This document shows positions 45,441-56,589 of a stretch of DNA of 64,000 bases, piece after piece. This DNA comes from Sepiola atlantica (Eukaryota > Mollusca > Cephalopoda > Sepiida > Sepiolidae), in NCBI GenBank assembly GCA_963556195.1, contig OY744517.1, positions 80,865,714 through 80,929,713 on the forward strand. Direction: 5' to 3'. Below the pieces are notes generated by a model. It searched no databases. It saw only the letters and a program-made list of their open reading frames with translations, and was not told where the DNA came from. Positions within the stretch are counted from its first letter, which is position 1, and each line of letters opens with the position of its first letter. Both the position numbers and the translations under genes were made by a program.

Positions 45441-45517
<77 letters not shown>
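45438..45517. repeat. (TA)n microsatellite next to a splice acceptor
   Basis: The TA run ends 61 bases before the acceptor of the exon at 45579. Confidence 0.95.
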
Positions 45518-45519
<2 letters not shown>

Positions 45520-45578
45520 ACAACCTGATGATGATAATAATATCAATATTTCTTATGTGCACTTATTTATATTTGCAG

Positions 45579-45702
45579 AAGTCGTCATCTCTCTATCTGC
45601 AGTCAGCATCTTTTTTTATGTGCTTATTTCCATTTTGATTGTGGCTCTCATTGTCGTTGCGATTTGGATTTACCTGAGGAAATTCTACCCAAGAAAAGAG
45701 AA
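45579..45702 (+). CDS. transmembrane-helix exon
   Basis: Acceptor TTATATTTGCAG ends at 45578 and donor GTAAGT starts at 45703. The exon is 124 bases, phase 1 to phase 2. After a split Glu it encodes VVISLSAVSIFFYVLISILI then VALIVVAIWIYL, an unbroken hydrophobic segment of about 28 residues, followed by RKFYPRKE. The basic stop-transfer end after the helix puts the EGF and SEA domains outside and the C-terminus inside (type I), assuming a signal peptide in a missing 5' exon. Confidence 0.92.
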
Positions 45703-45874
45703 GTAAGTATTGCTCACCTGTTCTAATTCTGCTACTTAGGTCATGTGACTGACATCAGATCATCTTCTTGGTATTCTTCAGAGTTATACTTAAGTTACAA
45801 CAACTATTATTATTCACTTTAATGCACAGAGTGGTCCAAAAGTCTAGTTAACCCTACCAAAGAGTAAAAATAAT

Positions 45875-46216
45875 AGAGTATTGATTTACTCATCTCCAGG
45901 AGTTAGGCACAAGGCCAGTTTTTATCTTACTCCCACAAGTAAGATGTGACCCAAGGTCGGGTCGGGAAAGTGGGGTTTAAAAATTGCCTGGGTAACCCCG
46001 TCGGCATTCCCCGGTAGGGGCGCCTCAGGCAGTAAGCAATAAACTTGCTCCTCCCCAAAGAGGGGAGGCGAAGCCTGGGAGAGTGGACGTCCTAGAACTG
46101 CACAGGACAGACCCATAGACCGGCGTAAATCAAGCCCCGAAGGCCAAGAAAATACCAGTCTATAGGGTGCAGTATCCATCGGAACAGATACTACACTTTG
46201 ATCTTAGCCAAAAGGC
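45875..46216 (-). mobile_element. U2-headed SINE, copy 5
   Basis: On - the head reads GCCTTTTGGCTAAGATCAAA then GTGTAGTATCTGTTCC (46216 down to 46180), the matching GGATACTGCACC, the hairpin and the full body. The 3' end is near 45875. AGAGTA occurs at both ends (45873-45878, 46218-46223) as a possible short target duplication. It sits 170 bases after the membrane exon. Confidence 0.9.
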
Positions 46217-46599
46217 AGAGTAGCAAGTAACACAGCAATACAAATCACATCTCTTGGATTCCGTTCATTCACTTTAAGAACAGTAAAACAAAATAAGAAC
46301 AATAGAAGAACAAGTAATGCAGTAAAAGAAAATAACATGTAATGGGTGCAGTTTATTCACTTTCATTGACACTCGCATACATCGAGAAGGTCTGTATGGA
46401 CACCATCATTTCCGTGGCACAAAATAATGCAGTGTGATATTTTACAAATCTGTGCTTATTAATTTTAGGTAGAGGTAAAGCAACTTCCGGACCAACCTGT
46501 AGGTGTTATCTATCGAAAGCTTATACTAGGATGTAGGATTATTATAGAGAGAATGCAATGAGAGTTTTTTCATTCTATATTTTAATAGTTTGGCTTGTT

Positions 46600-46770
46600 G
46601 GCTTTATGCTATACCAACTATTTAATGCCAAAGCAATATTTATTGTATATGATTGATTGAACACTACCTACTATTTTACCCATAATTGGGGGAAAAATTA
46701 CGGGTTCATACCTTCCCCAAGAGTATTAGCACATAAATGTTTTCATGTAACTCGTTTGAATTGCTTAACC
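46600..46770 (+). repeat. dispersed repeat, family of four
   Basis: Shares TTTACCCATAATTGGGGG, GGGTTCATACCTTCC and GCACATAAATG with 58030-58260 and 58670-58930. Confidence 0.6.
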
Positions 46771-47009
46771 CTCTGAGTGCTGAATTTCTTTTTTGTAGAA
46801 AAATTATTTTTTTACACCAATTTTTAAAATTACTCTGTAAGCTTAAGTTTTCATTGTATGCCCAAACAATGTGTATGACATTTGTAGCATATAAGTAGGA
46901 CTATCAAAATAAATTGTAAAATTTGACTAACTTGCATATTGTGATGGCGGCCATCTTGAATTTATAATGAGGTTGACCATCCGCTCATGGAGAATTGTCA
47001 TTTTCTCAT

Positions 47010-47660
47010 GCAAATATTAGTCAATTTGTTCCCTTTCTCTACCCTTAGCCCTTCCTCTAGCACGAGCTCCCCGTCCTTGCTCCCTCTTTCTATACCTATT
47101 AGAGATGGTAGACTTGTCGAAATTTTGCAACAGTCGTGTTAAGAGGGTTAATGATCCATCAGGTTTTAGCAGGGTTTTTTGTAAATACTTAGGTATTCCT
47201 TTACACAAGATCTTACTGTCTGTTTGCATTCTAAATTTTGCAGACGACAAAGACTTTTCAATTGTTTCAGTGAAGTGTGTACTGTGATCTTTTACTAGTT
47301 TGGATTGACATGGCTTTTGGAACTTTTTCCTAATTAGCTTTTTGTAAATTCCAGCATGGTTTCAGTGGTCTAGTGGTCTAGCTTTAGTTCAGATCCTTCA
47401 AGAATTATTGGGAAATGGTTACTTTCACAGATGTCATCATAGACCTTCCAGGAATAGTTCAAACAAATGGGAGGATCACTATTGCTGAATATGTCTGTCA
47501 CTGGGTGGAGATATGTACAATCTTTGTCATTGTAAAGGCATAATTGTTTTTGTTCAATAATTGTTTCTATGGTTCTGCCTTTTTGACTAGTCACTCTGCT
47601 GTCCCAACGTTTGTTGTGGCTGTTGAAGTCTCCCATCAAAATGGAGGATTTTGGTCACTG
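47010..47660 (-). mobile_element. LINE endonuclease fragment
   Basis: The - strand is open at 47639-47370 and reads ILMGDFNSHNKRWDSR, KGRTIETIIEQKQLC, and ICESNHFPIIL. These are the GDFNxH and xDHFPI boxes of an apurinic-type LINE endonuclease. The catalytic Asp of SDH is Asn here. Downstream LKPCWNLQKAN follows with stops. Jockey-like; inactive. Confidence 0.88.
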
Positions 47661-48008
47661 TTGTACAATATGGTACATTTTAAGATTGGGTGATATGATC
47701 ATTTAGAAATATATATTAAGAGCATACGATAATCGGTTTATGGAATGGCACTGATATGGCAATTGCTTACAGGTTTTGATTTAGCTCTATGGTACTTTAT
47801 TGTTTACAAGTGAACACCTTCCATCAAAAATAACAGCCACAAATTATGCTTCACCAGTGTCCGCATATAAATTCATATGAAATCATAGAATTACATCGAT
47901 GATTTCATTTTTCATATATAAATTATCATTTCTGATGACGAAAAGAAAAAAAAAACACCATTGACTTTGTTATTTCGAGTAAAGATTTTCTTTCTGAATT
48001 CATTTCAG

Positions 48009-48108
48009 GTATCAGGTGTCTGACTTATATTTGCTTTCTCGCTCCCCCTCACAATTTGAAATAGTTTCTATCCGGGGACTAGAAAAAGGCACATATTTTA
48101 CTCACTAA
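48009..48108 (+). CDS. last coding exon, cytoplasmic tail
   Basis: Acceptor TGAATTCATTTCAG ends at 48008. The first base completes AA|G (Lys), then YQVSDLYLLSRSPSQFE, IVSIRGLEKGTYFTH and TAA at 48106-48108. The length of 32 residues after the split codon gives a tail of about 43 with the residues from the previous exon. Tyr and Ser residues could be phosphorylation sites, but I see no defined motif. The phase match with the previous exon (2 to 2) and the immediate stop are the evidence, and an alternative 3' exon is possible. Confidence 0.78.
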
Positions 48109-48158
48109 CTTTTATGTGATGGGATGGATTTATATTTATTTATATATATACAAATAAA
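48109..48158 (+). promoter_or_regulatory. 3' UTR start with candidate poly-A signal
   Basis: AATAAA at 48153-48158, 45 bases after the stop. Further AATAAA hexamers lie near 48850, so the real end of the transcript is undecided. Confidence 0.4.
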
Positions 48159-48599
48159 TACACATTGGGGTTTATTATAGAGTGAAGGATTATTATAGTT
48201 ATATTATCAGAACTTTGTCATTTTGATATGTAATTCTATGATGTATAATGTCTTAAGTTTATTCTATTATTCTCCTTTAGGAAAGTCTCTTGTACACAAA
48301 TAATTGCTGGACAGAATTTCATGATAAACATTAATTCTATCAGGTGACATTTTAGCCATGGTTTAAGATCTATTTTGTAAGGGTTTCTGTTTGGACGTTT
48401 TATTTGTTGGCTTTTTAAGATTTTCCATTGTCTTCAGTTTCTCATATTTGCTTTGAATTGGGGGAAACTTATTTGTATTTTTCTCTGTAGCACATGGCTC
48501 TCAATATGATTGACCCTTCAGCCACCCGCTCAGGGGAACACTGAATATGTTTTTATGTGATTGTAGAGTAATATGATATTAAAGTATTTTGTAAATATG

Positions 48600-49130
48600 A
48601 ATTAGGGCTTGATATGACCAACTGATTGATAAGCTGTTTCGCCCAAGTACGGTCCGAAGTGGAGTGTTTGCATGTGACATGTCCACTCGAGATATGGACC
48701 GCTCAGCCACCAGGACTCACTTCTCAGGCATTATAGGTCAGCGCACGACCAACATACGGCCCCTTTTGGGAGGATCTTACTCCTCTGCACATGAGATGCA
48801 GTCAAAGGAAACGTCTAAAATCACATGAAGTGTGCACTTTCCTTGTTTATAAAAATAATAAATAAAAACAGATAAATGTTAAAATGCAAAAAACGAGTTA
48901 AGTATGGTCCAAAATCGAGCCTCTGATATTAACTTCCTCCTGGCCTTTGTTAGCTAGCCTTAAATTGAAGACATCTGGTTACAAATCATTAAAGATATAA
49001 GAAATAAACTTACTTTTGTAAACTTGCAAAAACAGTTGATAAAAAAAGAATTAATATTTTCTATAAAGCTGCAGTGTGTTTGTTTCTTTGTCACTGACAA
49101 CTTGGGTATCTAACAATAGTTCATTTACAG
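48600..49130. other. unassigned stretch
   Basis: 48600-48830 is GC-richer (CCAAGTACGGTCCGAAGTGG) and may be a SINE, but I cannot find clear A and B boxes. Confidence 0.35.
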
Positions 49131-49239
49131 TTTAAAGAAATTTATTTCACATGTATCGTACTAAAAATAGCATTCACAATATACAAATTCAGGATTAAGA
49201 CCTAAAATATTTTCCATCTAGAATGATGTTGCCGTATTA

Positions 49240-49480
49240 TTTTGTTCATAGAATGGATGATAGTTCTTGGGTTAGTAGATATAGAACAGTTTAAGTAGCA
49301 GGGTCAGTTAGCAGAGGACATCCAAGGAAAAGATGGAAGAAAGTGATAAGGATGGATTTGAAAGAAAGAGGGATAAATAAAGACCTGGCAGAGATAGGTT
49401 GGTTTGGAAGTCAGTTTCTAAAAGCCGTTCAACACATGCATGCCAGCATGTAAAACGGATGTTAAACCAAATATTGACAA
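49240..49480 (+). mobile_element. RTE-like LINE 3' tail fragment
   Basis: Matches 51230-51440 closely: TTAGTAGATATAGAACAGTT, AAGAAAGAGGGATAAATAAAG, AAAAGCCGTTCAACACATGC. Confidence 0.85.
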
Positions 49481-49489
49481 TGATTAACT

Positions 49490-50170
49490 AAAGCTCATAA
49501 TATGGCCATTGACCCTGATAAAATCCATGACCATTTTCTTTTTAATATTCGAAACTTCCCTAAAGTATTTACTATTAACAATAACACACCGATTAGTAGG
49601 AATATCACCAATAAATCGAAAATAAACCACAGTAATCTCCATACTAAAACTATCAAAATACCTTATGAACAGTAAAAAAAATACTAACTCATCGCCTTGA
49701 CAAGTTGTCTCAGCAAAAAATTACAACACCACCTGAAAATGTTGTATAATGAAGGATTTGAAAGAACTCGAGCTGAAAGACAAAATGACAATTCTTATAA
49801 ATAATCTTTTTTTGATTTTAATAATAGGATTTTCACTGTTTAATATTAAAATAAATAATATAGTAAAAAATAAATACCCTGGGGACAAATTACTCTTAGA
49901 TGACTTTTTGATCCAAAATATATCCAATTTAATCCAAAATATATCAAAGAATTGAGTGCCAACTCCATCTAAGCCTCAATAAAATAAATATGGGCTGTAG
50001 AGATTATTTGAAGTTCTCAAAAGATAAAATGAATTCTGTGCATTTTTGTCAACTTAGAAAAATTCATAATGATCCGTATTCAAACTTGATAACTAAATCC
50101 ATAGTTAAACAAGAGAAATTCTTTTGCGTAATCTTTGATTAGAAATTGACATTTATGTCATACATTAAAT
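49490..50170. other. AT-rich stretch, no gene seen
   Basis: Overlapping 68-codon frames lie on both strands, rich in Ile, Lys and Asn. No domain is visible. Confidence 0.4.
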
Positions 50171-50175
50171 ATTTA

Positions 50176-50529
50176 AGGTGCAAATGCAACAAAAGCATCC
50201 AGGTTTTGGCTATTTTACATTCATGAAAACCCTTTCACAGCCTGAAAATGGTCATACATTGAAGTACTATATCAGATTTAACCATCTATATCCATTCATA
50301 GCTTTTGAGGATGTTTTAGGACCTGCAATGTTGCATAAAACCACTTTTTCACCGAAAAATGATGGATTTTGAGTCCCGTGGAGCCCTAACGGCTATTTTT
50401 GGCCTGCACCTTCTGAATTTTGCAAAATTTTCAAAATGTTTGATTGTTTAGTGTTATTTATGTATAAATGAACACAAAAAAATACTAATCGCATGAATCT
50501 GAAATTTCACCCATTACATTCCACCCCTA
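50176..50529. mobile_element. MITE with 7-bp TSD family, copy 2, left end lost
   Basis: The left TIR is missing beyond AAGGTGCA. The loop and right TIR are intact to CCACCCCTA at 50529. The same element as 28859-29321. Confidence 0.9.
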
Positions 50530-50754
50530 TTTATATATAGTTTTAAAAAAAAGGAACTCCAATGTGTATTATCTCGCAAGAAGTATACATTGTGAATTGA
50601 TGCATATCTTGATAATTAATAAAGTCACCTGAGACACAAACCTGTAAATAATCTAAAGTAACAATTCAACAAAATATATTGCAATGTTTCAGAATAGTCG
50701 AGTTATATAATAAAATACAATATTTATATACAGTATCAAACTGTTTCTTTTTTG

Positions 50755-51450
50755 GACAACTAGTTTATGTGCAATAAGTGCAAGACAATGGAGACAGACG
50801 CGAACTTAGATGTGAAGAAAGTATATTTTGATGGCGAAGCTATTGAGGTTGTTCAGAAGTTTTGCTACCTTGATGATACCATTAGAGCACAGGGTGTAGC
50901 AGGTTCTAGTGTGATTGGAAGAGTTACAAGTGGATTGAGTAAGTTCAGGGAACTTCTGCAATTACTAACCAGCAGAGCGTCACTACTTTCGACTAAGGGA
51001 AGAGTCTGTCAGGCATGTATACGAAGTGTGATGATGTATGGAAGTGAAACCTGGCCAGTGAGGGTTGAGGACATGTGTTGCATGGAGAGAAATAATATGA
51101 GAATGATATGATGGATGTATAATGTGAGTCTTAGACAGACTTAGATCTGATGACCTCAGAGGAAGATTAAATCTAGACAGTATAGGAAGATGTGTGCAGA
51201 ACAGGAGACTTCATTGGTATGGTCACATTGAAAGAATGAATGAGGGTTAGTAGATGTAGAACAGTTGGGGTAGCAGGGTTAGTTGGCAAGGGAAGGTCAA
51301 GGAGAACATGGAAGGAAATGATGAGGATGGATTTGAGAGAAAGAGGGATGAATAAAGATCTGTCTAGAGATAGGTTAGTTTAGAAGTTAATTTCTAAAAG
51401 CCGTCCAACACATGTCAGTATGTAAAACAGGTGATGATGATGAAGAAGAA
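50755..51450 (+). mobile_element. RTE-like LINE 3' fragment with coding tail
   Basis: + reads FDGEAIEVVQKFCYLDDT, SGLSKFRELLQLLTSRAS and MMYGSETWPVRVEDMCC; the first stop is at about 51109. The 3' part ends in GATGATGATGAAGAAGAAG near 51445. Confidence 0.88.
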
Positions 51451-52130
51451 GAAAACCTCACTTCAATATTTAAAACAAACATTTTACAGACCGAATAAAG
51501 ACATTACTTATCAAATTAAGACAGTATATATATACACACTTCTTCGACATCAAATGGACCGAAATAGTTGATATGCCATAAAACAAATAAACCAAACCAA
51601 ATATCTTACTCACACTAGAATTGATTTGGAATGTCTCATGATTACTCATTTTAGAATCAGCTGTTCATTCCTCAACTCATCAAGGTAAATTTTGAATTCC
51701 TCTAAAATTCGGACTGGGCTCACTTGACACAGGGGTATTCAATATTTTACACTGTAGAACTCAATATTAACAATTTGATCCAGGGTCACAGTACATAAAA
51801 TGAGGGATTGTGTTCATTGAAGATCATTTTGACTTCTTGTTGTCCTACATTTATATCACACAAAATAAGTTACCATGACGCTCAGGTTCATTCTGACCCC
51901 GGGGAGTAGTATCACAATCCCATCTATGGGTTAGATGGAATCCAATTGTTTACAGACTATTTATTTATAAAATATATATCTACAAAACAAATTGGTCTAC
52001 TACATATGTGCGGTGTCATCATAAAATGAACTAACAAGTGTTGCCATGCCATAGAACACCTGACTCACTTATTTTTTAAACTAAATTTGATGTTTACTTT
52101 CTGCTCAATTTTGAGCCCAATCATGAAAGC
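51450..52130. other. unassigned stretch
   Basis: AT-rich with no repeat pair or domain recognised. Confidence 0.35.
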
Positions 52131-52179
52131 GAAAATGAACACGTGACCATTGATCACAGTATAATAATGTCAACAGCAT

Positions 52180-52690
52180 GATGCATTGAATAACGCCTGC
52201 CGCTTGTTCACTGGCTGCCTGATGTGAGACGGGAAGTTGCCAGCCGAGTAGAGATCACAAAGGCTATCAGTGATGAACGCCATTTCCTTGATGGGCGTGA
52301 ACCAACGGTCCAACAACTGAAGTCAAGGAATCACTGACAACATCTTAGGAAGAAACCAAATTACAGTTGTGGATCAGACGGCCAGAGAATGCCTCTCCCC
52401 CTTCCCTCCTACTTACATTGGAATCTCCCCTTTTCTGAGGCCCTCACTTCCGGTTCAGAAGCACTCTGGCTCCATTGAAAAACACTCAACCGCCTGAGAA
52501 TGGAAATAGGCCGATCAAAAGTAGCTCTGACTAGATGGGGCTACAAAACTGACCCAACCATCTGTGAATGTGGAGAGGAGGACCATACACGATGCAACAC
52601 TGCCTTGTCTGCCCTCTACTGCCCAACCGAGTACAACAATAATGCAAAGGACTGTGTAAAACAGTGTGAAACTGTCGTATGACCACATGC
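52180..52690 (+). mobile_element. LINE coding fragment, other family
   Basis: + reads NACRLFTGCL, then in another frame LPDVRREVASRVEITKAISD and RHFLDGREPTVQQLKSRNH, then LNRLRMEIGRSKVALTRWGY and ICECGEEDHT. This is the C-terminal end of a LINE ORF2 with a Cys motif, broken by at least two frame changes and a deletion near 52340-52490. Confidence 0.82.
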
Positions 52691-52699
52691 TTCAAAGAC

Positions 52700-53790
52700 A
52701 TGCAAAGAAGAGGACTGATGTTATGCAGTATAATTCAAGGCAATTACTATTCACTTCACACTGTGCACAGACAAGTAGTGCATGATTTGTTTGCAATAGA
52801 ACACAATATCATAAGTTTTTTTATCAAACTAGCAAATGAAGAGTTCGAATGCAAAACACGATCAATCCAATTTGTTTTAATTGAGACTTTAAACAACAAT
52901 TGGACCAGTATATTTAATCTAGACTCCAACTAAAAGTTTAGTGTTGATTGAAAGCAAAAAGAAATTATGCTAGTATCATATTATCCAATACATGATTCTG
53001 GGCTGTGTTCGAGTGTTGAAATACAACGATTTTTGTAGTGATAGTTTCGTAATTTTTAACGTGGCGTTTATCGCGTTTTGCATACAAACTCTTCAAATAT
53101 TACTCTTCTCTGTATTTAATTTCTAATCCGTCACTTCAATTGTCCATAAAACAACAAATCTATTGAAATCTACCAGAGGTGCCTGGATATAAAACATCAA
53201 ATATATCGGCCCAAAACATACTTTTTTGTAAACCTATACAGTTCATCCAAGTCAAAAAGTTTAAAATAGCTCCAGGAAAGATATCAAATAGGTTGATTAA
53301 AAAAAAATAATCCAAGTGGTAAATGGTGGTCCAAAAACGAAAAAAGTTGCTATTGATGCAGTAGCTAACAGTGAAAAGTGTATTCAAGTTGTATGCAAAT
53401 TAATAAAACGATAGAGAAAAACGATAGATAAAACAAATCATATGAAAAGTTCAGAAAACTCACTTGGTGTTGAATATTATACTGTCCAACAACTTCAGGG
53501 TTCTTATGAGCTGATAGGAGTAATGCAAACCATAACTTCCTGGTTATATGCAAACTTTGCTAAATCCAATTTGAATAAAATTAAACTGACCTGATGTATT
53601 CGGCCATTTTTTCTTCCGGGTCCAATAAAATTATTCCAAAGAAAAAAATTACATTCGAAGGTAATCAAGCTCGCGTAAGCCCAGTAGACAGCGTAACGAA
53701 TCTGAAAATGAAAACTTCTCCTTGATAAGACAACCGCACGAAATGTTCACTAATTAAAGATATTAGTTGCCTCTTATATCTTTTGTTGTA
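52700..53790. other. unassigned stretch
   Basis: A few short frames, none with recognisable features. Confidence 0.35.
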
Positions 53791-53793
53791 TTA

Positions 53794-53797
<4 letters not shown>

Positions 53798-53865
<68 letters not shown>
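53798..53865. repeat. (TA)n microsatellite
   Basis: Pure TA run bounding the palindromic element. Confidence 0.96.
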
Positions 53866-53869
<4 letters not shown>

Positions 53870-54080
53870 TATTTCATGTATCCACATAAAATTTTATAAG
53901 GAGATATAATTTTTATGTATCAATTTTCAGTATTTACTTCAACAGTGCTCGATACATAAGTAGAGCTAGGTAGTGAGCTATGAAAATATATTTATGGCAA
54001 TTAAGCTACACAGAGGCTCCCGGGATGAAACGCGGGAGCCTCTGTGTAGCTTAATTGCCATAAATATATTTTCATAGCTT

Positions 54081-54085
<5 letters not shown>
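53866..54085 (-). mobile_element. palindromic TA-bounded element, copy II
   Basis: 53970-54085 is a palindrome with nearly perfect arms of about 50 bases (AGCTACACAGAGGCTCCCG and its complement) and a loop of about ten. 53866-53969 is the tail. Inverted partner of 2403-2660. Confidence 0.85.

Positions 54086-54118
<33 letters not shown>
54086..54118. repeat. (TA)n microsatellite
   Basis: TA run between the palindrome and the first 72-bp repeat. Confidence 0.94.
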
Positions 54119-54121
<3 letters not shown>

Positions 54122-54187
54122 TACAAAAAATGTATCCCATTGAGTCACCAATTGAGCCTGGGTTAGATTGTTTGAATCAGGAAAAGT

Positions 54188-54190
<3 letters not shown>
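54119..54190 (+). repeat. 72-bp direct repeat, copy a
   Basis: Matches 54243-54314 with one visible difference (CACTACA against CACTAGA). The two are separated only by (TA)n. Confidence 0.95.

Positions 54191-54242
<52 letters not shown>
54191..54242. repeat. (TA)n microsatellite between direct repeats
   Basis: 52-base TA run. Confidence 0.95.
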
Positions 54243-54245
<3 letters not shown>

Positions 54246-54314
54246 TAGAAAAAATGTATCCCATTGAGTCACCAATTGAGCCTGGGTTAGATTGTTTGAA
54301 TCAGGAAAAGTCAA
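54243..54314 (+). repeat. 72-bp direct repeat, copy b
   Basis: Second copy. It continues into single-copy sequence at 54315. Confidence 0.95.
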
Positions 54315-54319
54315 TTTAG

Positions 54320-55440
54320 CAAAGCCAGATAAATATAAAAACATGAAAATACAAAATGCAAAATTAGTTACTTTCTCCTCGCTATATTGCCTTCTTCCTC
54401 TCTCTCTCTTTCTTTCCCTCTACAGCCACGGGTTAAATAGTCTTATTACTTGGGGTAATATTCCTTTTCGTTTATAATGGACTATTCCAATCTTTCTTTT
54501 CTTTATTATCTTCGACTGTTAATAAACAGAAAAAAAGAGTGAGGAAATTGAGAGTGATAGACACTGTATAAAATAAGAGATGGGGGGGGGTCAAACAACA
54601 TACAGTGAGAGAGGGTGAGAGTGATAGATAGAAACGTTGTAAGAGATTGGTCACTTACTGGGTTAATTGAAAATTGTGGCTAATTAGAATATTTAAAATG
54701 GAAGTTTTTCAAACATAACTCAATCCCAAAACTGATGAATATTTTCGCATGTATTCTGTGTGATAGTATATAGGAAAAAAGCTTTAGGGAAACAAACGTT
54801 GATTAACTCAGTTTTAGATTAATGCTAGATATTAGTTTACATTAAAATGAATAATGTTTTTGACACAACATTTTTAAACTGTAATCAAAAATATAAAAGC
54901 TTTGTTCCTAAGCTTTTGTAACGTATTACTTAGCAGTAATATGCTTTTGAAGTTAAGTACAGGTTTGTCAACTATATAGAGTTACTTACATATGATTGGT
55001 AGGGTTTGACTATAGTTTAACCTGTTGCCCATATTTGGAAAGTGGATTTGATTCGTCAGTTCATGTGACATAGAAAAGATTTGAAGTTAAATTTGAGTTG
55101 CTTAAGAAATATGTGATGAGATCCTGCTAGATAAAGGCGATCATAACCAATGGGGATGATCAGTCCAGAAGCAACTCTTAGCTAAGGAAAGACGGACATC
55201 CATTTAGTTATGATAAATAAAAGTTTGCTTTGTCTTCATCATCCTTCTGTAAGAATATGTTCCAGCTATACATCTAGAGGAAAGACTATGGAGAAAGAGA
55301 GGTGGAGAACAACATAGCCTTCCGCCTCCATTAGGGGCTACATATCGCTTTTAATTGTTACATCATAGACTCAGTTTTACTTCTGTTTTGTATACTAGGT
55401 ACGACATTAAACTATTCATCCTGTAGTAAACCCCCAATTT
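54320..55440. other. unassigned stretch
   Basis: Part of it (54700-54850) resembles 61340-61460 (AACTCAATCCCAAAACTGAT, GGAAACAAACGTTGATTAAC), so a dispersed repeat. No gene seen. Confidence 0.45.
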
Positions 55441-55464
55441 GGGAGCTTTGGAGAGTGTGGAGTA

Positions 55465-55865
55465 TTTATATACCCCCTTTTCAGGAGGTTAGGCACAAGG
55501 CCAGTTTTATCTTACTCCCACAAGTAAGATGTGACCCAAGGTCGGGTCGGGAAAGTGGGGCTTCAAAAAGCCAGCGCCCGAGAAAGTGAGCACTTTGGCC
55601 ATTAAAAATTGCCTGGGCAGCCCCGTCGGCATTCCCCGGTAGGGGCGCCTCAGGCAGTAAGCAATAAACTTACTCCTCCCCAAAGAGGGGAGGCAAAGCC
55701 TGGGAGGGTGAACCTTCTAGAACTGCACAGGACCGACCCATAGACCGGCATAAATCAAGCCCCGAAGGCCAAGAGAATACCGGTCTATGGGGTGTAGTAT
55801 CCAGCGGAACAGATACTACACTTTGATCTTAGCCAAAAGGTCAAGAATCTGCAGTCCGCATAAAA
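55465..55865 (-). mobile_element. U2-headed SINE, copy 6, with 18-bp TSD
   Basis: The most complete copy. On - it reads 25 bases of unknown leader, CCTTTTGGCTAAGATCAAAG, TGTAGTATCTGTTCC, then GGATACTACACC, the 14-bp hairpin CCATAGACCGG/CCGGTCTATGG, and the body to 55465. TTTGGAGAGTGTGGAGTA stands at both ends (55447-55464, 55866-55883). Confidence 0.95.
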
Positions 55866-56062
55866 TTTGGAGAGTGTGGAGTAGTCATCCGTTAATTGCC
55901 ATTGCTTCCCGGTCCACCCTGACTAACGTGGAAGTATCTGTTAGTGTCACATCTATGGGGTAAGATAGAATATATCCTGTATATTACATGAAACTGCATC
56001 CAATCGTTTATGTATAACTTTATATATCATGAATAACTAGTTAAAGCAAATGAATAAATATT

Positions 56063-56465
56063 TGCGCAATGTTGCTTCCTTGTGCCTGTTTTACAAGTAC
56101 TTCAATGGATTGTGCTCTGATGAGCTTGCTGCTCTGGTACCCCCACGACATAAATTTACTAGACCAACCCGACAATCTGCCAAATCTCATCCATTCACTG
56201 TGGAGGTCCCCAGATGCCGTAGAGCTTTCTACTCCAAAAGCTTCTTTCCTCATGCTGCTGGACTCTGGAACTCCCTCCCTGCTCCCTGTTTTCCTGACGG
56301 TACTGACATGCAGAAATTTAAAACTAATGTAAACAGACATCTCGCTACGCAGCTCCCAATTTAGGTTGACCCCCCCCAAAAAAAAACTTTTACCCTTTTT
56401 CTCAGTAGCCCCTTATGTCTACAGTGGCGGCCTGCCTTGTTTGGGATGAACTATGTTAAAAAAAA
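56063..56465 (+). mobile_element. LINE 3' fragment
   Basis: Open to 56362: RNVASLCLFYKYFNGLCSDE, HKFTRPTRQSAKSHPFTVEV and KTNVNRHLATQLPI. The 3' UTR ends GAACTATGTTAAAAAAAAC. Same family as 10880-12972. Confidence 0.93.
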
Positions 56466-56589
56466 CTTGAAGTATAATTTTTTTTTTTTTTTTACCAAAA
56501 TGACTAAATTTAACATTAAATAACCCGAAAAGGGTTGATATGCTGTAAAATCATAAAAGCTGATATGCTGTAAAATCATTAAAATAAAA

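Noticed and set aside
47105..47287. + strand frame with FADD, like an RT catalytic box
   Set aside because: It overlaps a LINE endonuclease fragment coded on the other strand, and no other RT blocks surround it.
54000..54050. Palindrome centre GGGATGAAACGCGGGAG as a further hammerhead
   Set aside because: The GAAA box is present but no CTGANGA box lies at a fitting distance.
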